NCBI GenBank assembly: GCA_944739405.2
Contig: OX123199.2
Span: forward strand, 3,709,898-3,773,897
DNA: 64,000 nt
Direction: 5' to 3'
Source: Euclidia mi
Taxonomy: Eukaryota > Arthropoda > Insecta > Lepidoptera > Erebidae
Shown: positions 44,286 through 55,486 of the stretch, one piece after another
How positions within the stretch are numbered: position 1 is the first letter of the stretch
Layout: each line of letters opens with the position of its first letter
Notes under the pieces: model-generated
Databases searched by the model: none
What the model saw: the letters and a program-made list of their open reading frames with translations, nothing else
Told to the model about the DNA's origin: nothing
Program-made: the position numbers and the translations under genes

Positions 44286-44693
44286 TATAAAAATTAGTTA
44301 CTGACCATGAGTGCCGAGGCATATCAACAGAGAGTGAATAAACGGGTGACAACCTGACAAGTTAGTATAACGTATTAGCGTAGATTCCAATGAATGTGAC
44401 GTAGTTTTACTAAAACGTGCGCAGCAAATTTATATGTTGCACAAAATATGTTTGTCTAAAATTTTATGACGCAGTTACTAGTAGTGCCCGCTAAACAGTT
44501 ATTGGACATTTATTAACACTTGCCAGTTGGAGTTGAATAGAGGCTGCGTCCACTTCACCCGGTCAATGGAGAGGGAATGCGATTTGTGAACATTAGTTTT
44601 ACTAACAAGAGGAACAAGTGGGATGCGAAAGTAAATGTGCAATTTTAATTGCAATGGGGTTTCGGCAAACGATAAAGGAAAGCACGGAATATC
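44286..44693. other. AT-rich stretch, no gene seen
   Basis: No feature recognised. Confidence 0.4.
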
Positions 44694-44870
44694 GCTATCC
44701 CTTTGGGTTGCGGAGGTCAGACGGTAGTAGCTCTGTGGGAAAGCTGATATTCTGCCATAACTAACCAGTTATGACAGAATATTAGCTTCACCTTTCGCCT
44801 CAGAGCTCTGGGTGGGCTCTTAGGCGTGTAACTCTTGGATGTAACAGGGATAACGCTGTCCTAGCGTTAT
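44694..44870 (+). repeat. SINE S4 3' fragment with internal hairpin
   Basis: TATCCCTTTGGGTTGCGGAG and GTAACAGGGATAACGCT match S4's 3' half. In place of the usual middle it holds AAGCTGATATTCTGCCATAA (44741 on) with its near-perfect complement 44767-44788 (2 mismatches in 22). Confidence 0.7.
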
Positions 44871-44888
44871 CTAAATCCTGCTGATAAA

Positions 44889-45032
44889 GGAAAGCAACCT
44901 GAGGAAAACTGCCTGTCGGTGAGTTCGTTCTCGAAAGGTTTGTGAAGTTAGCCAACTCGCACTGGCTAGCGTGGTAGACTATGCTCTCAGCCTACCCATA
45001 GTGAGAAGAGGCCTATGCCCAGCAGTGGGACG
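44889..45032 (+). repeat. SINE S3 3' fragment
   Basis: CAACCTGAGGAAAACTGCC, CCAACTCGCACTGGCTAGCG and GGCCTATGCCCAGCAGTGGG match the 3' half of the S3 copy at 47403; the head is missing. Confidence 0.75.
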
Positions 45033-45511
45033 GTTCATAAACAACGCCAATCACATTGACTAAAATATCGTTTTAAATAAATACAATATTATTAAGTTAT
45101 TTTCTCCGTCCAACTAACCTTGACTCGTAATTTTTCTTCTGACTTGGAAAGACGGAACATCCGACGTTAAATCTATATGCCTCTAACGATAACTAGACCA
45201 AGCTTCTAACTAGATTTATTTGACTTCAAAAAGAAATTCAAGGGCTTTATCTGGCAATGAAAACCCTGGCCAGCAGGAGAACAGATTGTAAATAAACAAG
45301 ACAACAAGTTATAATAAAACCTTTTTTCTGCTGAGTATTTAGAATTAACATGATTGTGTCCATCTTCCAGTAACAATATCTTTCTCCGCCATAACATGAA
45401 AATAATTCTAAATCTGATCTCAAGACTTACTAATAAAAAATAATAATAGTATCAATAAATGATTTACTTACTTACTTACTTACCTACTAAATATAGCGCA
45501 ATTATTATATC
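45033..45511. other. AT-rich stretch with an ACTT microsatellite
   Basis: ACTTACTTACTTACTTACCT occurs at about 45466-45485. No gene seen. Confidence 0.5.
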
Positions 45512-45997
45512 GTTCGCCTGTGTCCCCGAAGGGGTAGGTGTAATATTACACCCACATTTTGCTTTATGAATTTTAGATCCCACCACGGGGATGAGCCTAT
45601 TTCCGTTACCGGGGACATTGCCGGATTCCGTACTGCTACTAAGAATAGGCTAGTTGACAAAAAAAATAATTATAAGTCCATCCTTTAGATTATTCAAAAA
45701 TAAGCGATACGTATTTTTTATTTGTAAATTAAACCAAAAATGACCAAGATATAGCTTATTAAAGTTACGTATAACGTCACGCCGTGCTGCATTTTTTCGC
45801 ACTAGATGAAGTCACACGTAACTTTAATGGGTTATATCTTTGTTATTTTTTATTTAATCGAAGAATGAAAAAATACTTGTCCAATATTTTTTTATAGGTA
45901 ATCTAAAATACGGACTAAATAAAATGTAATTATTTTGACCCTGAAAACTACCCTATTCGGAAAGACCAGAGAACACTATCCACTGGACCACGGAGGC
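45512..45997 (-). repeat. SINE S1, interrupted by a MITE
   Basis: On the minus strand: head GCCTCCGTGGTCCAGTGGAT, deletion of the B-box region, then the MITE, then the S1 body (GAATCCGGCAATGTCCCCGG) and the tail CTACCCCTTCGGGGACACAG. It was inactive as a promoter even before the insertion if the B-box loss is older. Confidence 0.85.
45647..45954. mobile_element. Palindromic MITE of 308 bp nested in SINE S1
   Basis: The ends AGGCTAGTT and AACTACCCT are inverted. Inner blocks GATATAGCTTATTAAAGTTACG and their complement (CGTAACTTTAATGGGTTATATC) make nearly the whole element a foldback around a 30-nt centre. Comparison with other S1 copies (target AGAATTCGG) suggests an AT duplication. No open frame. 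Confidence 0.82.
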
Positions 45998-46266
45998 TAA
46001 CTAGCGCCAAAGATTTCAAATACTCTACTCTGTTTATCTTGTTCTAAGCGTTACTAATCTTTCCTCTAAATACAATAGTGACAATTTGACAGATCCTGAA
46101 ACGAAAGAATGTTGTTGGCAGCATTCCTCCAACTAGTATAGACATATGCGAGTGTGAGGACAGATGGATGGATGATAGCCTAATACTCTTTCATGTAAAA
46201 ACTACTAAGCGGATTTTGATAAAACTTTCAGTAACATAGCTTATGAATCAGATTAACATATAGGCT

Positions 46267-46508
46267 GCCTCCGTGGTCCAGTGGATAGCGTATGTGACTG
46301 CTGGTCAGAGGTCCCGGGTTCGACTCCCGGGCCGGGCAAGAGTGTTACTGTTTTTCCGAATTCTCAGTAGCAGCACGGAGTCTGGTGATGTGCCCGGTAA
46401 CGGCAATAGGCTCGCCCCCTATTACGTGGGACCTAAAAATTCATGGTGAAATGTGGGTGTAAGTACACCTCTGCCTACCCCTTCGGGGATACAGGCGTGA
46501 ACCTATAA
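46267..46508 (+). repeat. tRNA-headed SINE, family S1, full head and tail
   Basis: GCCTCCGTGGTCCAGTGGAT (A box), GGGTTCGACTCCCGG (B box, 46317), CTCAGTAGCAGCACGGAGTC, ATAGGCTCGCCCCCTATTAC and tail CTACCCCTTCGGGGATACAGG. With 58134 it is the cleanest short-form S1 copy. Confidence 0.92.
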
Positions 46509-47030
46509 ATTAAAAAAAAATTCGCGATAACCTACCACGCGGATGAAGCCACAGGCAGCAGCTAATACTATTATATATCTGTAAAAACATGGAAACCAGG
46601 CGCCACTAATTAATAACAAACATTTAGTGTTATCATTTCCGCATTCAACGATTATATTACATTGCAAAAATGTAATCAGCCACAATCTTTACTACTGTAG
46701 ATAATACAACTTATAATATCAAACTTAAACACATTTTAGTTCAAGGAAACATAAATAGAAACTAGGATAGCAATAATAAATGGATTCCCGGTTTCGAGAG
46801 CGAACATTTGGGTAAACAAGTAGTACTATTTCAATAGCACAATTATGAACAGAACGCTCGGTGATAAATATTATAAAAAAATGCGGAAAGTTTCGCTCGA
46901 GATGTTTATCTGGTGGCTGAGTTCAAGCTGCTGATAACATACGACGTCACTGCGTCCTCTGATCGATATGCGGTCGTATCCAACTACATCTAAGTCAACA
47001 ATTTCAGATAATTGTATTTTTTTTATTTAT
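46509..47030. other. AT-rich stretch, no gene seen
   Basis: No feature recognised. Confidence 0.4.
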
Positions 47031-47402
47031 TTATTTTATTAAAAAATCCTGTCAAATTGACTTCACGCTGCCTGATGGTAAGCTGACAGTGAAGTCCTAT
47101 TGTGAAGGCCACCATCCCCAATTGCTGGTTAAGCAATGTGACATGACGGCCTTGAGATATGCTTTTTCACGTCCCGCTTAAAAGACCCAGGATCAAGAGA
47201 GGAAGGAAACACGTGAGCTGGCAGTGAGTTCCACATCTTTATGGTACGGCAAAGATAAGATGTACCGAACCCTTTCGTACCCGGCACGTGTTGTTCGGGA
47301 TAGGAAAGGAGAGGGTGTGATGAGTTGAAAGAGTTCTTCTGAGCACGCACCGTGATACAATCGGTAAAAGACAGCCATTGAGGCTACGTCCCTGCGTAAA
47401 AA
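47031..47402 (-). pseudogene. CR1/Jockey-like LINE ORF2 C-terminal fragment and 3' UTR
   Basis: Two frames on the minus strand share one coding history. LFLRRDVASMAVFYRLYHG, at its end, shifts to RAQKNSFNSSHPLLSYPEQ and then GFGTSYLCRTIKMWNSLPAH and GSFKRDVKKH before the stop at 47129. This is the usual C-terminus of CR1-group reverse transcriptases. The 3' UTR is about 100 bp and ends in an AT/T-rich tail near 47031. The sister fragment is at 43195. Confidence 0.85.
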
Positions 47403-47722
47403 CAGCGATAGCTTAGTAGAGAGACCAACAGACTTCTTCTCAGAGGGTTTACGGTTCAAACCCACAGCATGTACCATTAACTTTGCGAAGTCATGCGTGT
47501 ATATTTTTTTATTATAGCTAGATAGCGTTTTTCTTCATCATTTAGCTAAATGGTGAAGGAAAACATCGTGAGGAAACCTGCATGTCTAAGAGTTGTCCGT
47601 TGTGCTATTCGTAAACCGTGAGAAGGCGATCAACCCGCACTTGGCCTGCGTGGACTATAGCCTAAGCATGCTCATACTGAGAAGAGGCCACTGCCCAGCA
47701 GTGGGAAAATTTGTACATACAT
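47403..47722 (+). repeat. tRNA-headed SINE, family S3, near full length
   Basis: CAGCGATAGCTTAGTAGAGAG (A-box region), CGGTTCAAACCCACAGC (B box), GTGAGGAAACCTGCATGTC, CAACCCGCACTTGGCCTGCG, GCCACTGCCCAGCAGTGGGA and a short ACAT array tail. About 320 bp. Confidence 0.85.
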
Positions 47723-47860
47723 ACATATAGTCAAGCTACTCACGCCTTTTTCCCGTCGGTGTAGGCAGAGACAACAGAAGGCCAATTGCTCCTATCCTTA
47801 CAAACCTCACGCGCTTCCTCTACACTCATTCCTCTTTCTCAATTTGAACATAGGGCTGAT
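47723..47860 (-). repeat. RTE-like LINE 3' fragment, same lineage as 40195
   Basis: CTACTCACGCCTTTTTCCCG, GGCAGAGACAACAGAAGGCC and AAACCTCACGCGCTTCCTCT match 40210-40360. It abuts S3's ACAT tail, so the two may share one microsatellite. Confidence 0.7.
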
Positions 47861-47892
47861 AATATTAATGACGAGCTACATAACTCAAACTA

Positions 47893-48117
47893 TTTTTTTT
47901 TTAAAGCCAATCCTCGATATCCCGCATTGGACTGAATCCTGTGTCGCGGGGGACTTTACAAACATACAACTGACGGACACAATGAACACCCAGACTCGAA
48001 ATAACAATTTATGAATCACACAAAGTGTTGTCTCGTGTGGGGATCGAACCCACAACACTTCGGTGCAGTGTCAAGCGGCGAGGCGGCCGCTTAAACCACT
48101 ACGCCAACCGTGCAGTC
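47893..48117 (-). repeat. tRNA-headed SINE, family S5, poly(A)-tailed
   Basis: On the minus strand GGTTGGCGTAGTGGTTTAAG (A box) and GTGGGTTCGATCCCCAC (B box) are followed by GGGTGTTCATTGTGTCCGTC, AAAGTCCCCGCGACACAGG and an A-run. Unlike S1-S3 it ends in poly(A), so it uses another LINE partner. Confidence 0.85.
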
Positions 48118-48120
48118 AGT

Positions 48121-48504
48121 CAGTATTGACAGATCTCTATCCAGTAGAAAAGAAGTGTGATATTGCATTTGCAATGTATTATCAAAAGATCGAGAAAGGT
48201 ATGCTAAGATGGTTTGGACACGTGGAGAGGATGGATGACGAAAGACTGACCAAGCAGATATATAAGGCAAGTGTGGAAGGGACAGGACGAAGGGGAAGAC
48301 CTAGGCGGACGTTCTCTGACCAGATTGGAGACATCCTAAAAACAGGACAGGTTAGAAGCACCCTGAACAGAAGAGCATGCATGAGGAATCTGATGGGAGT
48401 GAATGAAGCAAGAGAGATATGTCAAGATCGTTGCAAATGGCGCTCCGTAGTCTCTGCCTACCCCTCCGGGAAACAGGCGTGAGTCTATGTATGTATGTAT
48501 GTAT
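48121..48504 (+). pseudogene. RTE-like LINE 3' fragment (best preserved copy)
   Basis: A single open frame to TGA at 48480-48482 encodes YQKIEKGMLRWFGHVERMDD, LTKQIYKASVEGTGRRGRPR, TFSDQIGDILKTGQVRSTLN and EAREICQDRCKWRSVVSAYP. This is the conserved C-terminus of RTE-type reverse transcriptase proteins. The 3' UTR is only GTCTATGTATGTATGTATG. No EN or RT core is present, so it is a truncated copy, though young by its intact frame. Confidence 0.88.
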
Positions 48505-48870
48505 CAAAAGAATCATGGTTTCACCGGGATTGCCAGCAGGGGACGTTTCCGGGCAGATTTATTCACAAGTTGATTAATTGGCAATACGCTACTGTTACTG
48601 TACATAAATATTAAACGCCGAGAAAATTTATTATTTTTCGTCGGATGCTGTACAGCTCAACAGATTTTATATATCAATACGTGAAGAGAAACTTTATCAA
48701 GGCTCTAACAAAGTTCGTTCAGTATAAGTTTGAGGTTTGAAAATTGTTTATTTTTACTTTTAAATTTTCTTACAGGATATACCTAATTCCTATATTGTTT
48801 ATTTTTTTCGTTTTTTAAGGAAAGCGGAAAGGTGGAAAGCATCTATAAGTACTTGAAACAAGGCTGCCTT
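48505..48870. other. AT-rich stretch, no gene seen
   Basis: No feature recognised. Confidence 0.4.
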
Positions 48871-49272
48871 ATACATACATACATAGTCTCACGCCTATAA
48901 CCCCGAAGAGGTAGGCAGAGGTGTATTTCTACACCCACTTTTCGCCAGATATACTTTAGTCCCACGTAATAAGGGGCGAGCCTATTGCCGTACCGGGCAC
49001 ATTTCCAGACTCCGTGCTGCTACTGAGAATTTCGTGACAGAATAACCCGTTAACACTGCCCGACCCAGGAATCGAACCCGGGACCTGCCGATCCCACGCG
49101 CACTTTTATGCCGCGAGACCAACGAGGCAGTCGTATAGGGTTTGATGTCGAGTTTTCCGTCTCTACACAATGATGGTATTTGCATCGTGTTATCCCTTAG
49201 TCGCCTCTTACGACACCCACGGGATGATAGGGGGTAGTGACACTTGTATTCTATGCCGTCAACCACACGGCC
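48871..49272 (-). repeat. SINE S1 long form, full length
   Basis: On the minus strand it starts GGCCGTGTGGTTGACGGC with a 130-bp leader (CCGTGGGTGTCGTAAGAGGC, ACGGAAAACTCGACATC). Then come the tRNA-like head (GCCTCGTTGGTCTCGCGG), B box (GGGTTCGATTCCTGG), body and tail ending GTATGTATGTAT. The 94-codon open frame here is a by-product shared with the copy at 60655. Confidence 0.9.
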
Positions 49273-49839
49273 TTATAACTGTACACTGTAAAGTAACTAA
49301 ACTAAATCTCTTATATGATATTTTTTTCCGCTTGATGTTTGATTAGTATATTCATCTCGTCTTCAGATTTACAATAGCGGCGAAAACGGGAGCGAGCATT
49401 TCTGACAACGTGCATCTTTTATTAACGGAAAACGAATTGTTGTAATCGACATAGTATAACTTAACTGATTTTTTCTGTACCTTACAGCCTTTTTAAATGT
49501 AGCCATTTAAGTTAAAACCCATTTTTCAAAATGTTCATTATATAACTATTCACCGTAAAATTACGAGACCCGGACCATTGAAAGCAGTTTAGTTTTCTGA
49601 TTCGAACAGTGCAATTATTCTTTTTCACAATTTGTGGATTACAATGTTTTCACTTTCCACCGTCGATGTATAAAATCAATGTTGATATGTGTTTGTATCA
49701 TTTTAATACTAGCCTCGCTTTGGATTTCCGCATGCGTTATAGACGCAACTATACTGTATTTATATCTACGCCCTACAATTGTAATTGGATTAGGATTCGT
49801 ATAGGTTATCTAGATCTTCCTCCTTGTGTTATTTCAGTT
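49273..49839. other. AT-rich stretch, no gene seen
   Basis: No feature recognised; a small plus-strand frame at 49609-49881 has no support. Confidence 0.4.
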
Positions 49840-49935
49840 GCAAATGGCAGTCCGCTTATTAGTCTAACCAGATACAACTGAATATAAGCCTTTCCACAGA
49901 GCGACCGTCTGTTTGACCCCATTACCCAAAGGGAT
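49840..49935 (-). repeat. SINE S4 3' fragment, diverged
   Basis: GGCAGTCCGCTTATTAGTCT, AAGCCTTTCCACAGAGCGAC and CATTACCCAAAGGGATAGC match the S4 tail at 55950-56045 with many changes. Confidence 0.6.
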
Positions 49936-51245
49936 AGCTATAAGTTAAATAGAGTATTTTAGAATAATATAGAATTAGAATAATAAAAGGGTATAAGGAA
50001 GCATCCATGGATATTTTAAAACTCCAGCTGGGAACGTCGTGCGTCGCCAACTTTTTATTTTTATTGTAAGGCCGAGGCGGTTCGTTCCACGACGCACACA
50101 TAATACATACGTACGAGCCGTCTTCGACACCAAACAATTTTATGAGTTCGTTCGCGTATCATTAATAAACATAATATTAATTATAATTAACCCTCATATT
50201 TACTCTCGCCAACAACGTACCTACTACAATCGAAACTCATTCAACATTTTCTACGTAATTCACTGAAACATTTTAAATTGTAAACAACTCAGCCAATTTT
50301 CAATAAGTTATGTAAAAGAGTATCTACTTCGAAATTGGCTTTGCAATCTCATTAATTAATAAATTTACGCTTTATTTAATTAATTTATATCACGAATATT
50401 GTTTAATAATTATGATGCGCTTAAAATAATTACTGCAGAGATATTAATTGCTGAATTATTGTTGTGGGAGAACGGGAAGCTCGCGGTTGTGAAATGTTGA
50501 ATCTCGAACTATCGAATGTCAAAACAAACTAAGTCCAGGGTTGGCTTGTGCCGCGGTGCTCTGTTGACCGAGTGTCGAATTGTAACTCAATCGAACACAT
50601 CGAAGAGTGTCGCCAGTACGTGGGCTTCATTGTGAACCACGATGTCGGTGTAACATTCGCTAGTTCGTACCACGCGCGACAAATAAACTAACCCGCGCAG
50701 CACAGTAATTATATTGGTGATACGTCTTACTAAAATCAATCAGTTGAGACATTGTTGGCTCCCCGCCAAAATGCCACATGAAAAATACGTGGAGAACTGC
50801 CCGTCTGGATGATTGTCGGCCGAGTAGCGGCCTATTTTTCTTCAGCGTTTTGCCCTCGACTGCCGCAGTGGAAACGTATCTGAAGCCGTCACAAATAGAG
50901 CGGACCAGCATAATAAAAGTATTCGTTCCGGTGGACAACTATAAAAATGTCATAACATCGCACACTCGAGTCGCCAGCTTCATGACAATGTTTTCCAACG
51001 ATAAGTACAGTGAATGGCGCAAACAACGCAGCGGTGTTGCACTTCCGAAACAAATGACACTTATTAGCGTAACAGACGAGAATTGAGCTGACGCAATTTA
51101 AGAGTGCCATTTGATCTGTCAGGTGGGTTAGGACGGGCTGCGTTTAAAGCGCATGGCGACAGTCCAAGAGTGGCGTGCGAAGGGATTTTCCGGCGGTACG
51201 AGAGCTGCCGCCAGCGAACCACGGCTGTAGTGAATGGCTAGCGGG
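49936..51245. other. Low-repeat stretch; possible upstream regulatory region
   Basis: I recognise no transposon here. 50500-51245 is richer in GC and CpG than its surroundings. A 102-codon open frame at 50778-51086 (plus) has an ATG but shows no family motif; its composition could be chance. See the TATA-like site at 51257. Confidence 0.35.
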
Positions 51246-51256
51246 ATCATTCAGCC

Positions 51257-51290
51257 TATAAATAAGCGGTGCTAGAAACATACAAGGCGA
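51257..51290 (+). promoter_or_regulatory. Possible host core promoter (TATA-like box)
   Basis: TATAAATAAG at 51257-51266 lies in GC-richer non-repeat DNA. About 25-33 nt downstream is ACAAGGCGAGTCC, a weak candidate start region. A short frame of 39 codons begins at ATG 51324 and ends at TAA 51443; GAGACTAATTTTCAGTCTC (51382-51400) in it is a small hairpin. No downstream exon was identified, so this is a weak call. Confidence 0.3.
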
Positions 51291-51449
51291 GTCCCGTGAC
51301 CGGCCGCTCCATACCGGCGCCGTATGTACCACGCACGCTTTCCACAACATTCACAAATACTTATTCACAATTTAATAGCTGAGACTAATTTTCAGTCTCA
51401 CATGTTGGTTTACCGCGCCACTTTACGGCTCCGTCTGACATAAATGATT

Positions 51450-52314
51450 ACTTTTGTTAAAACGATTAATTGAATGTTTATTTACATCAAAGACTTCGGC
51501 ATTTAGAGCATCTATAATGTAATCCATTTGTATAACGTGCACTGAATGTCGTTTCTTTATAAATCCAGTAGTTGCACTTTAATTCCTGAACCAATCTCCG
51601 CAGATGGATTTTCGAACAATCCGACAACGAATAAAAATCTTGTTTGACGTCGTACAACGAGGTATATATGAGTTAGGACAAAAGTCTCGTACCTGTGGGA
51701 CCCGGCTGTAACCTAGACTCTCAATAGAACCAAAATCGGAGACCTGGACGTTTTGACGAAGCAAAATGTATATGGAGATTCGGTTTTGTAAAGAATTTCG
51801 ATGGATAGATTTTCGTGCAGAAACGTATTTTCAAGTTAAGTTCTCTTTTTAATATCTATACTGTAAGATTGAATGAAGATAAAAGTGAAAGTTCTTCATT
51901 GTATTAATTAAGAGGGTTCCAATTCAAATATTCTGATCGCCGAGTTTACTAACTTGCGCCGACCAAACTTCGCCAGTCTTAGTATAATACAAGCTATTCC
52001 GGTCAGAAATAGTTTAAAAATAATTGCGCAGAGAAAACTTTTATTTTTCTATTTCTCATATGTCTTAATTTAGATTGTTTGCTCAATATTTTGTCACAAA
52101 AAAGTTTTCTTAATCTACGTTCCAGTTTTGTTTTAGGTACGGATAAGGTACCATTACTAGATAAAATAATAAATATCTATGGAATGCAAACAAATAAAGT
52201 CGAAAAGGTGTTTTTTGACGGGTTTCTACCACGAGTTGAGTAACGGTCGCGGCGCCCCGTCCCAATATATGATTTATCCATTAATTTTACTAATAAAGAT
52301 ACATAAGCTTCATC
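51450..52314. other. AT-rich stretch, no gene seen
   Basis: No feature recognised. If the site at 51257 is a promoter this would be first-intron sequence. Confidence 0.35.
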
Positions 52315-52584
52315 TATACATCTAAACATATAAATAAAATTGGAGTGTCTGTTTGTAATATTAAAATAACCGCTTTTACTAAATGCATATGGATGTATAC
52401 ACGGTACTTAAATATATCGAAATTAAATTTTTTTACAATTTTTGTCTGTCTGTCTGTCTGTTTGTTCCCGCTAATCTCTGGAACGGCTGGACGGATTTTG
52501 ACGGGATTTTCACTGGCGGATAACTGATGTACCTACCAACGAGTAACTCAGGACGCGGGTGAAACCGCGGGAAACATCTAGTAC
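52315..52584. repeat. Dispersed repeat family B copy, inverted relative to 26670
   Basis: AAAATTGGAGTGTCTGTTTG, ATTAAAATAACCGCTTTTAC, (GTCT)n, CTGGAACGGCTGGACGGATT and GGTGAAACCGCGGGAAACAT. Nearly the exact inverse of 26670-26955, so the two are close relatives. Confidence 0.82.
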
Positions 52585-53204
52585 AAAATATATCGGCTCT
52601 CCGTTTGTAGTACCACGTACCATGTAAAAGAGTCGTAAGTAAGGCTTCTAAACTTATTAATAAGCATTTGTCTTGCCATTAAAGTATCTAATTTCGATTT
52701 TCCTTCTTCACGTAATGCAAGCTAACTTTATCTTTACTCGAGGCATCAACAAAGGCAAAGACGCGTCAGCATCACTGAGACAAGGCTACATCAGCACTTA
52801 CCCTATTTCTGGGCCCAACCGTTTATTAACGCCTTATCCATTGAGAAATTCTCAGCTTTATTCTCAATACGTTCTATAATAATATTTGACACGGATTGAT
52901 AAGGTCGAAAAACAGCTGAGCGTTGCGTGAGGCTAGCATCGACGTATCGATAGATGATAATGTATGTTTTGCAGTGAGATAGTGTTATCTGCCATTGCGT
53001 TACAAATCTCGAGAACCGGTCCCACTGGCAGCAATTGGCGGAAGGCGAGTTAAGATTGAGCGTTAATATGCAATGCAAAGTGTAACTATGTAATTGGTTG
53101 TAATTTTATTGCAGAACAATGCGTATCGAAGATTTATTTTTTACTGAGGTGTTTGGCTAATAACTACGTGAACTCTCAGCTGTTTACTTTCTCGTATCTG
53201 TGAG
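52585..53204. other. Gene-free stretch
   Basis: No repeat or gene recognised; overlapping open frames at 52673-53078 are on both strands and unsupported. Confidence 0.4.
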
Positions 53205-53320
53205 TTAACCATTGGATGGGTGAATGCTCACAGGTAAATAATTAGCCCATATCGGAGATCTTCGGGCGGTCTGAAAGTTCATACACCAGAGAAGGCAACA
53301 CAATCACACTTAAAAGAAAA
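53205..53320 (+). repeat. 5S-rRNA-like SINE, truncated copy
   Basis: CATTGGATGGGTGAATGCTC resembles the 5S internal promoter C box. It is followed by TATCGGAGATCTTCGGGCGG and CACCAGAGAAGGCAACACA, as in the copy at 55487. Confidence 0.55.
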
Positions 53321-53363
53321 TAATTCAACAATAGCTAATTAGACCGCCCGCACATTGGGCGTC

Positions 53364-53490
53364 AGCGTCAACGCAGCGGTGCTGTCGCGTCTACGTCGTG
53401 TCAGTCGACCGTTCTTTGAGAACGCTTTCGGCTTTTGAAGAACGCTCGACTAACGCGTCGTAGACGCGGTGGCACCGGAGCGTTGTCGCT
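53364..53490. mobile_element. GC-rich foldback/MITE-like element
   Basis: AGCGTCAACGCAGCGGTGC (53364 on) and CGCGTCTACGTCG are mirrored by CGTCGTAGACGCGG and GGCACCGGAGCGTTGTCGCT (to 53490) at roughly 80 percent over about 55 bp. AGTCGACCGTTCTTT / AAGAACGCTCGACT is the inner pair. It is CpG-rich in AT-rich DNA. No target duplication is obvious. Confidence 0.6.
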
Positions 53491-55039
53491 AAACAATACA
53501 TTCAATTAAGCCGTCCTGATCATTCCTCGAAGCCCTAACGGGTCGCATTCTAAAGAATTTCTTATAACCAATCGCCCGTATCCAATCTAAGTATATTAGT
53601 GGTCCGCATTACTGCATAGCGAAATTCCACTGATATTAGAAAACTGAATGGTAGATCGATGCTTCTTTTAAATAGCTTCTAAATTAAAAGATAAATGTCG
53701 GTCCAACCTTGATGCAGCAGTATTTTATTACCTGTGAGCAGAATTATTTTTAATATAGATTTGTTGGGCTCTGCAAGATAACTTGCGTTAATAATACAGA
53801 ATAACATAAGTAAGTAATATTGACTATTTGAAATGAAATGTTGCTTTTGAGAACATTAAGGAAAACCTAATAAGAACACCTTCTCCCTTCCTCTTTTCTT
53901 CCCGGTCATCATTTTAGATTTTCTGTCTCTTACCAGCCTTTCTGAAATGTTTTCAAAAAAACTTTCTAAGCAGTGGTAATAAATTTATCATATTAGCAAC
54001 TAAATAATGTATTGAGGCCTATACACCAATGAGGGCAATGTATATTATATGTATATCGACAAGTCTTTGAGCATCATCTCAACATTGCGTCCAATTACTG
54101 TCCGATATCCAATTCCGACGCAACGCACCGAGTTTGATTTTAAATAAGTTAAAAGGCCTGGAGGATAAATGGGGAGTGCGGACAAAATTCATATACCTTA
54201 TCCAACATTTTATGCGTAGAGTATTACATATGTATATTATGTAAGTTAATAATGTCTATGAGTAATCGAGGTTTTCGTTCGTAGTCTAATTCGCTCTTCC
54301 CAGTGTATGTATATAAAGTGTTGGCCATTTCATTTTAGAACCAAGTTGGACGTAAGGTTAAATCCAAAGTGTGACCTTTGCCATTCCTTCGAAAAAGAAA
54401 ACAAAAAAGACACAATAATTGTTTTTCGTGACTAATGACGGACGAAAAATTAAAAAGGTTAAAACGGCATTAAAAAATCTTTTACGTCCATATTGTGTAA
54501 TAAATAAACCATTTCCCCGTCACCAAGCTGTAAGTTAGCATTCAGAGCAGACAGTGGTATTAGATAGGTATTCAACCGAATCTCATTAGACTATATCGAT
54601 GACCTCAATACACCTGCGAATAATAGGACAGACGAAGCGTGAGGGATGGCCATTTTACGCAATGAAGCAAACTGCTTGCAAATTCATAACTGGGATCAAT
54701 GTTTGACCAACTTTGACACATCCTATCCTGAGACATACATATTTTGGACCCGTAAGTCGGCAAACACAAGTCGATGACATTGTCATCCTTCAGTTTATAT
54801 CGAAGTACTCTACGCACAGATCAATTCCGCCAATAATTTTGTAGCATTCGACAGTTATATCGAAGTGGCGCCATGTTTTAGTTGTAATGTATGCTAAGTA
54901 AAAAGTAGTCCTTCTCCTTCTTTTGCGTATGAGTATGATAATAATTCCGACGTCGAAGGTTCCAAACCTTCCAATGATCTCCTACAGGTTTACGTGCCTC
55001 CCGAATCAGGATAGCGCTTTTATAAATGCCTCACGCGGT
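53491..55039. other. AT-rich stretch, no gene seen
   Basis: The minus-strand open frame at 54605-54817 shows no recognised motif. No repeat copy identified. Confidence 0.4.
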
Positions 55040-55092
55040 CACCCATCCCTTCCCCTTGGCCTACGTCCAGCAGTGGACTGCTGATGTGACAT
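55040..55092 (+). repeat. Relic of CAGCAGTGGAC-type LINE tail
   Basis: GGCCTACGTCCAGCAGTGGA then CTGCTGATGTGAC; the sequence upstream is too diverged to classify. Confidence 0.55.
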
Positions 55093-55486
55093 GTGGCAAC
55101 CTATCCAAGTAGTCACCTGTGCAAGCATTCCTTAACAAAGACATATTGAAGGATCAGGATATCCATCTCAATTTGATGATCGAAATCCTGAACTACATCA
55201 CTATTGCAAATAATTCCGACAAATATAACATTCTTCACGTAAAAACAAAGCGAGTAATTGTGTCGCTCCATCGTCGCACAACTTTTTCCATTAACACTGA
55301 TTAAGTGTGCAGTAAGTTAATTGGTCGTTAAACAACCGTGCCGTATAAATGCGGATGTGGAATTATTTCATTCATATCATAAAAACAATGTGAATTGTTA
55401 ATACGTACAATAGTACGTTAAATATTAAGAGGTTTTACTGACTACGAAAAAGGAGGTTTTTATCGCTAGTGGTTTCGCTTTGACAG

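Noticed and set aside
46267..46360. tRNA gene candidates at the heads of SINE copies (also 8640-8720, 28828, 47893-48117, 58134, 60800)
   Set aside because: A and B boxes are good but the acceptor stems do not pair and the sequences continue into SINE bodies, so these are SINE promoters.
50778..51086. 102-codon open frame as a host gene
   Set aside because: No homology that I recognise, no splice context and length within chance for this composition; kept only as a note.
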